From contig BFEA01000144.1 in the NCBI GenBank assembly GCA_003427395.1, positions 476,037 through 521,999 of the forward strand: DNA of 45,963 nt, read 5' to 3'. Position 1 is the first letter of the stretch; every line of letters begins with the position of its first letter. Both the position numbers and the translations under genes were made by a program. The DNA is from Chara braunii. Taxonomy: Eukaryota; Streptophyta; Charophyceae; Charales; Characeae. Under the pieces are notes generated by a model. That model worked only from the letters and a program-made list of their open reading frames with translations, had not been told where the DNA came from and ran no database searches. Below, piece by piece: positions 22,537 through 33,215 of this stretch.

Positions 22537-24066
22537 TTACTGCTTCGACAGGATCTCCACTTGGCCGTACAGAGGTCCAATTTCCTGTTCGGGTTCGTTC
22601 CACGGAATCACCTCCTTTCTCAGGCCGGTGCAGTCGGGTCAGCCCGTCCGCATTCCCGTGTCTCTCGTGCTTCTGATGACGGATGTCAAAGTCCATGCTC
22701 TATAGCACCGTTGCCCATCGCCCAATCATGCCAGAGTAATCCTTCGATTTCTTCAGAGCCAACAGGGGCTCATGATCAGTTACCAGGGTGAACTTCCGCC
22801 CGTACAGGTAAGCACGAAAGTGACTGATTCCCCAAAGAGCCGCGTAGCATTCTCCCATTGGAGCAGCGTAGTTGCGCTTGCAGGCGGGCACTGATTTGGA
22901 CGCATACTCTACCACGCTCTCGAGTCCGCTGGGTCCCACTTGGGCAAGGATCGCCGAAATTGCCTCGGGCTGCCAGTCTGTGATGATAACAAAAGGCTTT
23001 TCGGGATCCGGTCTTGTAAGGACTGGAGCCGAAATGAGAGCGGCCTTGAGTTTTGAAAACGCTTGGTCGCACTCCGGCGTCCAGATCAACGACTGATCCT
23101 TGCGCAGCAGATTTGTGAGGGGTCCTGCAATCGCTGCGAAGCCCTTGATAAATCTTCGGTAGTACGAGGCTAGGCCCAGAAAGGCGCGAACTTGCGTGAT
23201 AGTCGTAGGCACCGGTGCATCCCTGACAGCTGCCACCTTCTGCGGCTCCGGTTCGAGTCCCTTGTCTGTCACCACGTGTCCTAGGAAGGAAATGGTGGTC
23301 AGGAAAAACTGACACTTCTCAAGCGCCACCTTGAAGCCCGCATCTCGTAAGGCATGCAGTACCCATTCGACGTGCTGTACATGTCCCTCGTAGGAACTCG
23401 AATACCCCAAGATGTCATCCATGTACACAATTACGTAGTAGTTGATGATGCTCTGCGCCAAACGAGTCTTCCGCACGAAATTATGAAAAGCCATGTTCAT
23501 AACTCGCTGAAAGGTCGCGGGGGCGTTGCAGATACCCATCGGACATCGAATCCACTGCCACGTACCCTCGAAAAGCACAAATGCTGTTTTCGGACGATCT
23601 TCTTCTCGAACAAGAAGATGATGGAACCCATGGCGAACATTTACTTGCTAAAGAATCGGGCACTCCCAATCACATCCAACAACTCATCAATCCGGGGGAG
23701 AGGGTACACATCTTTAATCGTGATATCATTCAATTTCTGATAATCAATACAAATACGAATCCCTCCGGCCTTTTTAGGCACGATCACTACAGGGAAAGAC
23801 CATGGACCTATAGCGGGTTCGATCCATCTATTAGCTTCGAACTCCTTATTCCGCTGAAAAGCGGCCGCTCTTTGAGCTGGCGAGTATCGGTAGGGAACGC
23901 AGCTAATGGGCGGATGATCTCCCGTGAGGATGGCATGCTCAATTACATTAGTTAAGCCGAGATCATTATCATGCACGCTCAGCACTTCTTCGTAACCATT
24001 TAACACACAGATTAACGACTCTTGAAGTTCCGCGGGAACGTGACTCAGGAGGGTGATTATTGATTC
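22436..24066 (-). pseudogene. Reverse transcriptase/RNase H domains of pol (frameshift and stop)
   Basis: The RT N-terminal fingers read at 24066-23641 (IEPAIGPWSFPVVIVPKK, GGIRICIDYQKLND, YPLPRIDELLD). The frame breaks at about 23640, where a 1-nt deletion after ARFFSK creates TAA. RT continues in the next frame: LFEGTWQWIRCPMGICNAP, ATFQRVMN, then VIVYMDDILGYS with the YMDD catalytic pair, VALEKCQFF, FLGHVVT and FLGLASYYRRFI. RNase H follows from about 23000 (FVIITDWQ with a catalytic Asp, YASKSV, TDHEPLLAL). A TAG at 22702-22700 interrupts it in frame, after which HGNADGLTRL marks the RNase H C-terminus. An in-frame TAG (24069-24067) separates it from protease. RT copies the genomic RNA into DNA and RNase H removes RNA template. 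Not functional as it stands. Confidence 0.92.
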
Positions 24067-25644
24067 CTAGGACATCTTAAGGGGCATATCGACCCAATCA
24101 ACCAGCCGTTCCCGCCGATCACCGACACAAGAGAAAACGGAACTACTGGTGCGAACAGAGAAGACAGTTGCTATCATTTGGGACTCAGCGGGGCTGATCA
24201 TCTCCATTTCTTTAGTTTCAGCGTCAGTCTCTAAACCAACCGAGGTCGGTTCCACAGTTAGCCCCGTTAGATCCGTCATCTCTTGCATGAGATTAGGTAC
24301 ATCACTTATTGGTGCTTCCGCCTCTTGTTTAATCAAGGCGATGGTGACTCCTGTCGTTAGTAATGATCTGGGCGGAAAAACAGAAACATCCAAATACTGT
24401 TCCTTTTGCTGATAACGTGTTCGTAAGGAGAGAGCTCCCTCGTACAAGGTGCGAGGGGGTTCCAAATCATCAGCCAGGTCGGACACTTGTAATATGGGTT
24501 CCCCAAGGAGAACTGAAGGACTGACCTGGGTTGTCAGAGGCGTGAACACGCTGTCTTCGGAATCCACGTGGAAGCTTCGGGTGGTGTCGGGGCACACTTG
24601 AAATTCTTCGGGGGTTTCACGTTTGAAAAGTTCGACCAGGTGCTTCCATTCTTCTTCGTTGGGCATCTCTTCTTCGTATTCCTGTTCCCTGATTCCATCA
24701 CCGATGTACGAGGGAGAGCACTCCTCGGTATCAATGCATCGAATCATCCCTCTTTGGGCCGAGTTAGGGGTCCGTTTTATCGTTCGGGTGGAAATTCGCA
24801 AAGGAACAATTTGAGGCTTTCCCCCAGTTTGCGGGAGCACCAGTTGTTTTGAATCGAAATGGAGTCGTGCACCCACCGCCATCGCCCAAGGCAATCCTAA
24901 TAGTACAGAATAGGAGCGCATATCTATCACGAGCTCGTTGACGAGGACGTGTACGCATCCAACCTTTACAGCCACATTCTCAATAATGCCTACGATATTC
25001 ATGGTTTCCCCGTTGGCAGAGACATAATTGGCTTTGCCAGATTGAGGAAGAATGGATCCGAGTCGTCCCGTCTTTCTGACAGTGTCTAATGATATGGCTA
25101 CTGCAGCAGACCCTGTGTCGATAAGGGCGTTAAACGGCTTGCCCCAAATCTCGCAATCACACTCCGCGCTTTTCCATAGTACCGGCCGAGCTCGTACGAA
25201 GTGATATTTTTCTACTAAAGAGATCGCTGCTATTCGTGCGGCCTCAGGTTTGCCGGCTTTGGGTTCGGGCTGTGCAGCTTCCTCGCTTCCTTCCTTCTTC
25301 TTCAACATCCATTGTATGCGCAGATAGGTGAAGCGCTTTTGATTTTTCTGACAATGTTGTAAAAGTTTATTCAGATGTGGTGAGCAGATGTCCCACCGGG
25401 ATCGGAACTCGAATATCCAGTTGTTTGAGCGCTCGTAGCACATCAATCTCTCCTGTTCGAAACAGCCGACCAAGATTGGATTCGCGATCGACCCATTCGA
25501 GATCATCAGGGGCCGATCAGATCGCTCCGACCATGCCTGCAAGATGAAGATATTCGAGTGGATCGACCACGTCCGCAGCGTCAGAGGAAGAAACTCTTGA
25601 TGTCGACGCCATTGTCGTCGAAGGGGAAGACTGCTTTGGGGCAT
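24067..25644 (-). CDS. Retropepsin-like aspartic protease (pol N-terminal part)
   Basis: A 525-codon open frame ending at TAG 24069-24067. The protease active site FNALIDTGSAAVAIS lies near residue 176, with the flap/second-loop hallmark VLLGLPWAM further on. It would cleave the Gag-Pol polyprotein during particle maturation. The first 110 residues are probably out-of-frame shadow, because they overlap the end of gag; a Lys/Glu-rich linker (KKKEGSEEAAQPEPKAGKP) leads into the protease. Residues after about 330 (EYEEEMPNEEEWKHLVELF, many acidic residues) form a long linker before RT. The pol frame lies +1 relative to gag in the 25517-25644 overlap, so either a programmed +1/-2 shift or an indel separates them. 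The next codons after the stop stay in frame into RT. Confidence 0.82.
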   Translation of the reverse strand: MPQSSLPLRRQWRRHQEFLPLTLRTWSIHSNIFILQAWSERSDRPLMISNGSIANPILVGCFEQERLMCYERSNNWIFEFRSRWDICSPHLNKLLQHCQKNQKRFTYLRIQWMLKKKEGSEEAAQPEPKAGKPEAARIAAISLVEKYHFVRARPVLWKSAECDCEIWGKPFNALIDTGSAAVAISLDTVRKTGRLGSILPQSGKANYVSANGETMNIVGIIENVAVKVGCVHVLVNELVIDMRSYSVLLGLPWAMAVGARLHFDSKQLVLPQTGGKPQIVPLRISTRTIKRTPNSAQRGMIRCIDTEECSPSYIGDGIREQEYEEEMPNEEEWKHLVELFKRETPEEFQVCPDTTRSFHVDSEDSVFTPLTTQVSPSVLLGEPILQVSDLADDLEPPRTLYEGALSLRTRYQQKEQYLDVSVFPPRSLLTTGVTIALIKQEAEAPISDVPNLMQEMTDLTGLTVEPTSVGLETDAETKEMEMISPAESQMIATVFSVRTSSSVFSCVGDRRERLVDWVDMPLKMS

Positions 25645-26764
25645 ATGCCACGAGCTCTCCTCCCTGGGCCGTATCCATCAAAGCGGCCACTCGTCCTTGA
25701 TTCAGGGCCACGGGAGTTGCCGCAAGTGGGGGCTGACTACGCTTTGGCTGCGGGCAGTCTCGGGCGAAATGTCCGGGCTGTTTGCAGTTAAAACACTCGA
25801 TCTTTCCTGCTGGATTGGCTAGGTGAGGGAACTGAGGTGCGTACCCTGGAGCAGGCGGGGCAGGTAAGAGCGGAAATGATACGGGGGCCGGCCGAGCAGG
25901 GGCCGGGTTAGGCTCGATCAGCCTTCTCATTATCTGTTCCATCCGTTCCATGTGAGCGGCCTGCATTTGGATCAAGTTGCTCATCTATTCGGACTGCTTG
26001 GTAGTGGCCGTATGGATCATCTGGGCAAGGTGTAAGTTGGTTATGACCGGCGAGGGGGGTTCGGGTGAGATTCCGCTTTTAACGGCTGCGATCGATTGAT
26101 TCACCGGGGGAGTGGAAGAAGAAGCAGGCGGGATATCGAAAACGATCCCGCCGGGAAGGTCATGGTCGGGGCGGGGATAAAACCGTTCGACCGCCTGCAG
26201 CCATGATCACCTTTTAGCCGTTACATCCTGTATGATATCTGTAATGTCTTCGTCTCCCTGGCTGATATATTTTTTTGTATCAGCCAAGTCCAGTTCCAAT
26301 GCTTTAGCGATGATAGCCGATAACTGGTGTGTTTTCGGCGGGACCTTTTTCTGCAGTTTGCCTTTCAATGTCGGACTTCGTAGATGATTGATGAACAATT
26401 CTCGAGCGGATTTCTCGTCCCGCCCGAATTCGTCCAGCGTGGTTTGAAATTGATCGACGAAATCGGGCAACAATTCCCCTGGTCCTTGTGGCCGATTTTT
26501 CAGTACGTACCAGGCGGCATCTTCACTGACCGTATCGAATTGAGCCAAGAAGGCTTGCTTGAAAGTATCCCAATCTACCCACGTATATTTTCTAAACCTG
26601 TCATGCGACGTATTGCGGAGTAGCAATGTTAGAATGCGGGGAAAATCGGTTGCGCTGTAGTTTTGAGCTTCGACAGCTTCCAACCAAGCCTCGGGATGGG
26701 TATGGTTAGGGAAGAAAGGGAAGGAGGCGGGGATGCTAACGATCACCCTAGTACCGTCCACCAT
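25517..26764 (-). pseudogene. Gag with CCHC zinc knuckle (two in-frame stops)
   Basis: Gag builds the cytoplasmic particle and binds the RNA. The first ATG is at 26764-26762 (MVDGTRVIVSIP). The capsid-like retrotransposon gag domain reads FFPNHTHPEAWLEAVEAQ, YTWVDWDTFKQAFLAQFD, LLPDFVDQFQTTLDEFGRD and ARELFINHLRS. The same frame carries a TGA at 26209-26207 and a TAG at 25987-25985. The partner copy at 36.4-37.4 kb has Arg (CGA) and Trp (TGG) codons there, so both stops are transitions. After the second stop comes a coiled-coil-like MQAAHMERMEQIMRRLIE, a Pro-rich stretch, and the knuckle CFNCKQPGHFARDC (C-x2-C-x4-H-x4-C). The frame ends at 25517, overlapping the protease frame. Confidence 0.88.
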
Positions 26765-26885
26765 TGGTGCTCCGGGTGCGGCTGCACCGGACCGAGACCT
26801 GATCACTGCGTGATCCCGACGAGCTAGTAGGGCCTCTCCTTCCTCTCGCCAGTTCGACTTACTATCATCAGAACCGATACGTGTC

Positions 26886-26898
26886 GGCTCCGATACCA
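26886..26898 (-). promoter_or_regulatory. Primer binding site (element 1)
   Basis: The minus strand reads TGGTATCGGAGCC, 11 bp inside the 5' LTR. It resembles the TGGTATCAGAGC initiator-Met tRNA site used by many plant LTR elements, with one difference. The second element has the same sequence at 36261-36273. First-strand cDNA would start here. Confidence 0.78.
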
Positions 26899-27118
26899 AC
26901 CTCACGCCCTGTGCTGTCTTTCGTTCGAAGTGTTAATCGTGCGGAAAGAGACCCAGAAAAACAGCAAGATGGGGTGTGCCAAGGATTTTTGCAAATTGAG
27001 TGTGGGGACACAGATGGAACTGAAATCCCCCGTGTTGGTCCGATGAGGCAAGTCGATTGCTTTCGCGCGTCTCGAAATGCGCGCGCGTGCACGGCGTGAA
27101 AAGAGAAAAAATCCAAAT

Positions 27119-27658
27119 TCAATCCAAAAAGTATTGTCGGGCTTCCCACCGTGCTACGGCCCGTCGTTTAGAGCGGAAGGGCTTTGGTACGCTTCGCGTG
27201 TCTTGTTTCCGTATCAAATCTCGACGTCGTTCGCTGGTCAGTTCTAAGTCTGACGTGGATGGTCTCAGCCACGTGGCTCTTTCTTTATGCTCGTCTTCAC
27301 TCCATATTCGGTAGTGGAAACCCTTGGCTTCGTAGCGATTGAAGCGTTGGCACTCCGTGCATAGGGTTCGAGGCCAATGGGGTGCCACTGCCGTCCTTGG
27401 AATGACGATCAGCTCGTTAAATGGCAACAATATCGAGCAGGGTGGAAAGTGTGTATCGATAATGACAAACCCCGCTTCTACGAACCCTGAACAACGGTTG
27501 GCCGGAGGGAAGTAATATTGCCCGCCGATTTGTGCGACGGCTTCTCGTACGTCCCACTCGCATACACGTGTCCTTTCCTCGCTGTAGGGAAAAGGTCGTG
27601 TTGAGGTGGGAGATACGGGAGGGTGGCGCCCGATCGAAGGGTGCTTGTCAGTCCACAT
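27119..27658 (-). CDS. LTR-encoded ORF, copy B (unknown function)
   Basis: About 179 residues from the shared ATG at 27658-27656, full length like copy A, with scattered substitutions (for example PTSTRPFPY against PISTRSFPY, CSILLPFN against YSILLPFN, DTRSVPKPF against DTGSVPKPF) and no indels or stops. In the 5' LTR of element 1 it would be the first sizeable ORF of the transcript, ahead of gag. The VCEWDVREAVA, RCSGFVEAGFVIIDTHFPP and PRTLCTECQRF blocks are intact. Function unknown. Two LTRs of one element are expected to be alike anyway, so A against B says little about selection; comparison with C and D is the informative one. Confidence 0.55.
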   Translation of the reverse strand: MWTDKHPSIGRHPPVSPTSTRPFPYSEERTRVCEWDVREAVAQIGGQYYFPPANRCSGFVEAGFVIIDTHFPPCSILLPFNELIVIPRTAVAPHWPRTLCTECQRFNRYEAKGFHYRIWSEDEHKERATWLRPSTSDLELTSERRRDLIRKQDTRSVPKPFRSKRRAVARWEARQYFLD

Positions 27659-28273
27659 ATCAATCAAACGCAAATATCTTGAGACGTCATCAAGAACAGA
27701 AAACCCTCACACAACCCCCAATCAATCCTTTTTGACACAGGAGAGAGAGAGGAGAGAAAAAAAGCACGCGTCGGCTTGATTATGCATATGGCTAAGGGAC
27801 CGATCCGCGACTCAGTTTTAGTGTGCCAACACAACGTTGGTCCCCGGCGCGTTGTTTCTCAAGGCCGCCCGGTGGTTGGGCTGCTGATGTCATGCAGCAT
27901 AAGGCAGATGGCATGCGCAATGCGTTCGCAACCACAGATCTAAACACTCTTGCATTCTCGAACAAAATCCCGACGTCAATTGTCTAATCAATGCGAAAAG
28001 ACACACATCTCCATACATGCATTTACTGTGGAAGGTGCGAAAAAGCCAGGGGTATACAAGTCAGAGAGCAATCAAGGGGATTGTACACACGCATCCACCG
28101 TTCACAAGACAAGAGGATCAAATCCTCGATATCTGGTGATTATCCAGAAAACTAATGGAAGGGTTCCGGAAGAAGTTCTTTCTCACAAGAAAGCGCACCG
28201 GTTCATTCTCATCAAAGGGAGGGACAAACACCGAGAAACATCATCTTTCAAAGATAGAGGAGAGAGAGGAGAG

Positions 28274-28993
28274 NNNNNNNNNNNNNNNNNNNNNNNNNNN
28301 NNNNNNNNNNNNNNNNNNNNNNNNNNNNNNNNNNNNNNNNNNNNNNNNNNNNNNNNNNNNNNNNNNNNNNNNNNNNNNNNNNNNNNNNNNNNNNNNNNNN
28401 NNNNNNNNNNNNNNNNNNNNNNNNNNNNNNNNNNNNNNNNNNNNNNNNNNNNNNNNNNNNNNNNNNNNNNNNNNNNNNNNNNNNNNNNNNNNNNNNNNNN
28501 NNNNNNNNNNNNNNNNNNNNNNNNNNNNNNNNNNNNNNNNNNNNNNNNNNNNNNNNNNNNNNNNNNNNNNNNNNNNNNNNNNNNNNNNNNNNNNNNNNNN
28601 NNNNNNNNNNNNNNNNNNNNNNNNNNNNNNNNNNNNNNNNNNNNNNNNNNNNNNNNNNNNNNNNNNNNNNNNNNNNNNNNNNNNNNNNNNNNNNNNNNNN
28701 NNNNNNNNNNNNNNNNNNNNNNNNNNNNNNNNNNNNNNNNNNNNNNNNNNNNNNNNNNNNNNNNNNNNNNNNNNNNNNNNNNNNNNNNNNNNNNNNNNNN
28801 NNNNNNNNNNNNNNNNNNNNNNNNNNNNNNNNNNNNNNNNNNNNNNNNNNNNNNNNNNNNNNNNNNNNNNNNNNNNNNNNNNNNNNNNNNNNNNNNNNNN
28901 NNNNNNNNNNNNNNNNNNNNNNNNNNNNNNNNNNNNNNNNNNNNNNNNNNNNNNNNNNNNNNNNNNNNNNNNNNNNNNNNNNNNNNNNNNNNN
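28274..28993. other. Assembly gap (720 N)
   Basis: N-run with the same left and right landmarks as the gap in copy A. It probably reflects inability to place near-identical LTR reads across a GA-rich tract. Copy D (5490-6275) gives the homologous content. Confidence 0.98.
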
Positions 28994-29565
28994 AAAGAAA
29001 ACAGTTATGGGGAGAGAGAAAGAGGAGGGAGAAGGGGAAGGGAGCGAGGGAGGGAGCGATGCGGGGGACAGAGAGGAGAAAGCTTTGCGTGCGCGGCGCC
29101 GTAAAAAAAGAGAGAAAAAGGCACCGAAACAGTTACATCTTGCTTCTATCCTAATTCAAAATTGAAATCACCATATCCACGCGCGAAAAAGCGACGCGGG
29201 AAAAAAAAATCCTACGCCTATTTGTATTCCCACAAAATTCCGAGAGTTTTCCCCGATGCGACCAAAAATATTCACACACACGAAAAGGACACGTCGAAGT
29301 TCCGCTTATCCCGGAATTCCCAACTGCCGAGCCCAATTCCCAGTGCGCTCGCTAAGGCACACGTAATTTCCTATGAATTTTCCGACTTGCAAAAAAAAAG
29401 GAAAAGTAGAACCCGAAAATCGAAAAAGTTTCCAGAAGATGAGGGCCAAAAAGAAATGCGGCATTCGAAGACAAGAAAACGAAACGGGGTTTTTCTGGGG
29501 TTGGTATGATATAAGCAAAAGAAGGGGTACGAAAGATAGCACGGGTTAAAGGAAAATAGTTCGTC

Positions 29566-31175
29566 TTGGCTTAATGAACACTAAAAATGGGGGGGTTTGG
29601 CCAAAAACCGTTTGCAAAAACTGTCTGATGGTTGGTGAAAAAGAAAGGTTCTAGGAGTACGAGTTTCTTTAGAACCTGGGCACTCGGTTCCAGTAGGTGG
29701 CCGCGGTGGACCTTATAGGTGTGGGTGGGTAGGAGAATGCCGGGTTACTTTGCAGGAACGAAGTTCCTCTCGGCCGTTGGGGCCGAGTACCAGACCATGA
29801 TAGGTCCGCGTATAAGGTAGAGTAGGTATGGCTAGATAGAGGATTAGCTTAGTGGGACATGGGAGTTTGTCATCATTCAGAGAGAAAAGATTGGATTCAG
29901 AGAGAAGGAAAAGTCGATTTGTGTGTAAAATTAGCTTAAGTTGTTGAAGAGCTAACGAGGGTTCGTATAAGGTAAACGGGCTGATGCTGCCGGGATAACT
30001 CCGGGTGGAATTGTGAGGTCCCCGCCTCAAAGATCTTTTTTTTTTGGATTATGAATTGAAGTCAAAAAAAAAAAAAAAAATAAAAAAATAAAGAAGGGTT
30101 CTCTACACTGGTGTGGCGAGGCCCTTAGAGGCTCGCCATACAGGCTGTCCAAAAACAGGTTTGAGGGCATATTCACACAGGGACCTATAATCCCAAAATC
30201 CCAAAAAAAAGGGGAAAAGGCCCATCACACGGATCTACCAAATTCGCAAATGTACTATTCCAGTGCCCATTTGTCAGCAGCCTGGGAAGCTGCGGGGCAA
30301 GGGATTTTGCCGCAAATTCCCTTTTTTTTTTTGCATTTTCTTCAAAAATTGGCAAAAATTTGTTCACAAAAAGTTCTTGCATAATTGGTGGATGGCGCCG
30401 TGTGACAAGCCAAGTACCAAATCCCCATTTCTCGAGACGCCTGCGACCTTGTCCCATCTGAAAAGGTATAGCAGTGTGACGTGAACCACACCCAACACCT
30501 TAAATTGCCCCTTCTTAAATCTGCATATTTTGTGGCTTTTGGTTCGCCGTGTGAATATGCCCTGAGACAATTTTGCATCTCCACACAGACTTTCGAAGAA
30601 ACCGTTCTACTGGTGTCAGAATGGTCCTTTCGACAGCCTCCCTCCAGCAGTCGTTTCCTCCCGCCTACAGGTGACGTAAATTCGACAGTGCCCCGCCGAG
30701 CTTTCGAAAATTGCGCTCGAATTTGTGTTGTCAGGGGCTGTTCCGTCAACTTTCATGAAACCCGTCCGCCTGGCCATGACCAAAAGCCTTGCACCTCTAC
30801 AGCCTGTGTGGCCAAGGGGGATAAACTGTAGACCACCTTCTTTCAAATTTTTTCTGACACCTGTGGAAACTCTTTGAGTTTCCACAGCCAATGTGGCGGT
30901 TGACAGTTAGTGTCGGACCGGAAAGATTCATAGTATAGGGCCTCGCCACACCACTCTTGAAAACTCTTTTTCAAGAGTTGCTGCATGGCCACACAACCTC
31001 TCGACACTTGGGGTAGTCAAGAGCTGTCAGAGTGGTTCTTGAAACCCTTTCAAGAGCAGCTCTTGAAAGATTTGAAACCCCAGCCTGCCCGGAACTCGTG
31101 CGTTTCCAAGCGTCCTCGGCCGAACTCTTGACGGACTTTCGATTTTCATTTTGAAGAGTTGTCAGGCCGTTATCC
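29566..31175. other. Spacer between the two Ty3 elements, rich in short inverted motifs
   Basis: No credible gene. 29587-29637 resembles 15354-15405 on the other side of element 1. A/T homopolymers occur at about 30035-30085. The motif GGTGTGGCGAGGCCCTTA lies at 30112-30129, immediately followed by GGCTCGCCATACAGGCTGTCC. Further motif copies are at about 30790-30830 and 30936-30960. From 30945 to 31160 there are many TCAAGAG/CTCTTGA inverted pairs (for example TTGAAAACTCTTTTTCAAGAG), suggesting nested remnants of small inverted-repeat elements. Confidence 0.5.
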
Positions 31176-32097
31176 TGTGACGAACTACTTCCTGAACCCG
31201 TGTTATCTTTCGTACCCATTTGTATCATACCGACCCTGCAAGCACCCCGGTTGTCTTCTTGACTTCGGGCGCCTCGTTTTTGGCCCCCATCCTCAGGAAG
31301 CTTTTGTGATTCTTCGGTTCTGCTTTTTCTTTTGCAATTCGGCAAATGCATAGGAATTTACGCGCACCTTAGCGAGCACACTGGGAATTGGGCCCGACAG
31401 TTGGGAATTCCGGGATCAGCGGAACTTCGACGTGTCCTTTTTGTGTGTGAATGTTCTCGGTCGCGTTGGGGAAAACTATCGGAATTTTGTGAGGATACGA
31501 ATAGGCGTAGGACTTTCTTTTCCCTCGTCGCCCTTTTCGCGCGCGGATATGGTGATTTCAATTTTGAATTGGTTTAGGACATAGGCAAGCTGTAACTGTT
31601 TCAATGCTTTTTTTATTTTCTTTTTGTTGACGGCGCCACACATGCGAAGGTTTCTTCTCTCTCCTCCCCCCCCCGCTCTGTTTCCCGCATCGTTCTCTCT
31701 CACGCTTTTTCCTCCTTTCCCCTTCTCATCCTCCCTTCTCGCAACTGTTTTTTTTTTCTCTCTCTCCCGCTTTGATCGGTTGCACGCCCATTTCCCTTTC
31801 TTGATCATCTGAATCTTGGACCCGTCTTGTGCTACTTCTTGCACCCTTTTTTCTTTCGCCTGCCGAACGTGACTCCGAAGCACGGTCGATCCTTCGATTA
31901 CTCTTGCCCACCGATCAGACGCGTGGTACGATAGGATCTGCCTATTGCACGACGAATCTGATTGGCGAAGCTCAGAGTCCTGAAGGATCAACATGGCTTT
32001 CGTAGCGCGCTCCTCGCGAAGTCTTCTCTTCCTGCTTCTTTTCTTACACCTCGATTTTCCCCCTGCCTTCTCTCTCCCTTGCCCCCCTTCTCGCCAC

Positions 32098-32102
32098 TAT
32101 AA
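32098..32102 (+). promoter_or_regulatory. LTR TATA-like box (copy C)
   Basis: TATAA in CGCCACTATAAGTTCC, at the position equivalent to TATAAATT in copy D, followed by a conserved CTCTCTTACGTTCTTGACTC-like segment. Probable U3 promoter. The later insertion at 32440 separates it from the rest of the LTR. Confidence 0.5.
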
Positions 32103-32844
32103 GTTCCGCAAACGCGCCCGCAAATCTCTCTTACGTTCTTGACTCCCAAACTAGCTTCCGGGAAGCAGTGGCTAGGCAGAGTGTTTGATGCGAGTCGGAA
32201 AGTCCTATCGGGCTGATGATAGGCTGGCCGGTTGCGCGCTTGATCGCCATGACGGACAGTGGGGTTTGGGTAAACCGTGTCGAGTTTACATCGGTGGGGT
32301 GACGATCGCAGTGGTGGGAGTTAGCACGCGGCGACCGGGATCGTCGGTGCGGGTATGAGGATTGATGATTGGAGTTGAGTGAGTGGTTGGCCCGGGGCCA
32401 TATTGGAATTCACGGCGAGTGCGCCTTTGCTGTTGCGAAAACATAGAATTCATGAAAACCTAACAAAATAAATTGTTAGGTTTGCACAAAATTTTTTAAA
32501 GATTCTAATAATACTTTTTTCAGGCCTCCTACATGAACAAAATTTTATGTGAAGTAAATTAACCTAAAAAAAGGAATAGAAAACTACTTTTTCAGAACCA
32601 CTAGAAGTGATGAGGAGAGAAGTAAGTTTTTTTTCAAAAAATCAATACCTTGCAAAGCACCGTTAGTTCAGGAACTGAAAAGTTACAATATTTTGTTTAA
32701 CAAAAAAAATCATATTTATAGTTCTGTAAGGTATATAGCACGACGAATCTATTTGGGGGTTTCCCAAACATGCACACATGCTCTCCTATTCACGAATACA
32801 TTCGCTTGTATATGTTTCTCTCTTACATGGACGAATTTTACTTT

Positions 32845-33215
32845 TTTAATTTTAAATCATCGTTGGCTAGGATTTTGAAGATGTCCCCCAAGCAAAAGTA
32901 GTTTTAATTCTTCTTTCACACAACATATATTTTTTGACAAGGGTTTTACAGTTAACTTAAAAATGAAGTTATATTAATTTATAGTTCTATAAACTCGATT
33001 TCGCAGAATCTGGTGTTTTTAAATATTTTTTTATTTTTTAATCTTAAATCATTGTTCGCTAGGAAATTGAAGATGTCTCCCAGGCAAAAAATGTTTTAAT
33101 TCTTCTTTTACGTAACATATATTTTTTGACAAGGGTTTTACAGTTAACTTAAAAATGGAGTTATATTAATTTATAGTTCTATAAACTCGATTTCGCAGAA
33201 TCTGGTTTTTACCAA
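32845..33215 (+). repeat. 192-bp tandem duplication inside the inserted element
   Basis: Two units with identical spacing of landmarks (TTAAATCAT at 32852 and 33044; GGGTTTTACAGTTAAC at 32941 and 33133). Each ends in TTTATAGTTCTATAAACTC then TTTCGCAGAATCTGG. Each unit carries one TATAG-TT-CTATA palindrome. Confidence 0.85.

Larger units (their letters stand above)
15524..29565 (-). mobile_element. Ty3/gypsy LTR retrotransposon, near full length, decayed (element 1)
   Basis: Two long direct repeats (15524-18353 and 26910-29565) flank 8.56 kb with Ty3/gypsy order on the minus strand: PBS, gag with CCHC knuckle, DTGS protease, YMDD reverse transcriptase, RNase H, then integrase. Integrase after RNase H separates it from Ty1/copia. 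No chromodomain follows integrase; a PHD finger lies before it. Extra ORFs occupy about 18.7-20.8 kb. Stops and frame changes in gag, PR-RT, RT and RNase H make it non-autonomous. The outer end of LTR B has lost the terminal ACA, and the flanks (CGCCC left, TTGGC right) do not form a target-site duplication, so one end was probably rearranged after insertion. Confidence 0.93.
26910..29565 (-). repeat. 5' LTR (copy B), with assembly gap
   Basis: Matches copy A throughout outside the gaps; coordinate length is 2656 bp including 720 N. The inner end (plus TGTGCTGTC, minus ..GACAGCACA) abuts GGGCGTGAGGT and the PBS. At the outer end homology stops at TAGTTCGTC; the terminal ACA present in copies A, C and D is replaced by TTGGC, so the 5' end is damaged. 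It also differs from copy A near the outer end (CACGGGTTAAAGG against CACCGATTAGCATGGG). Confidence 0.9.
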
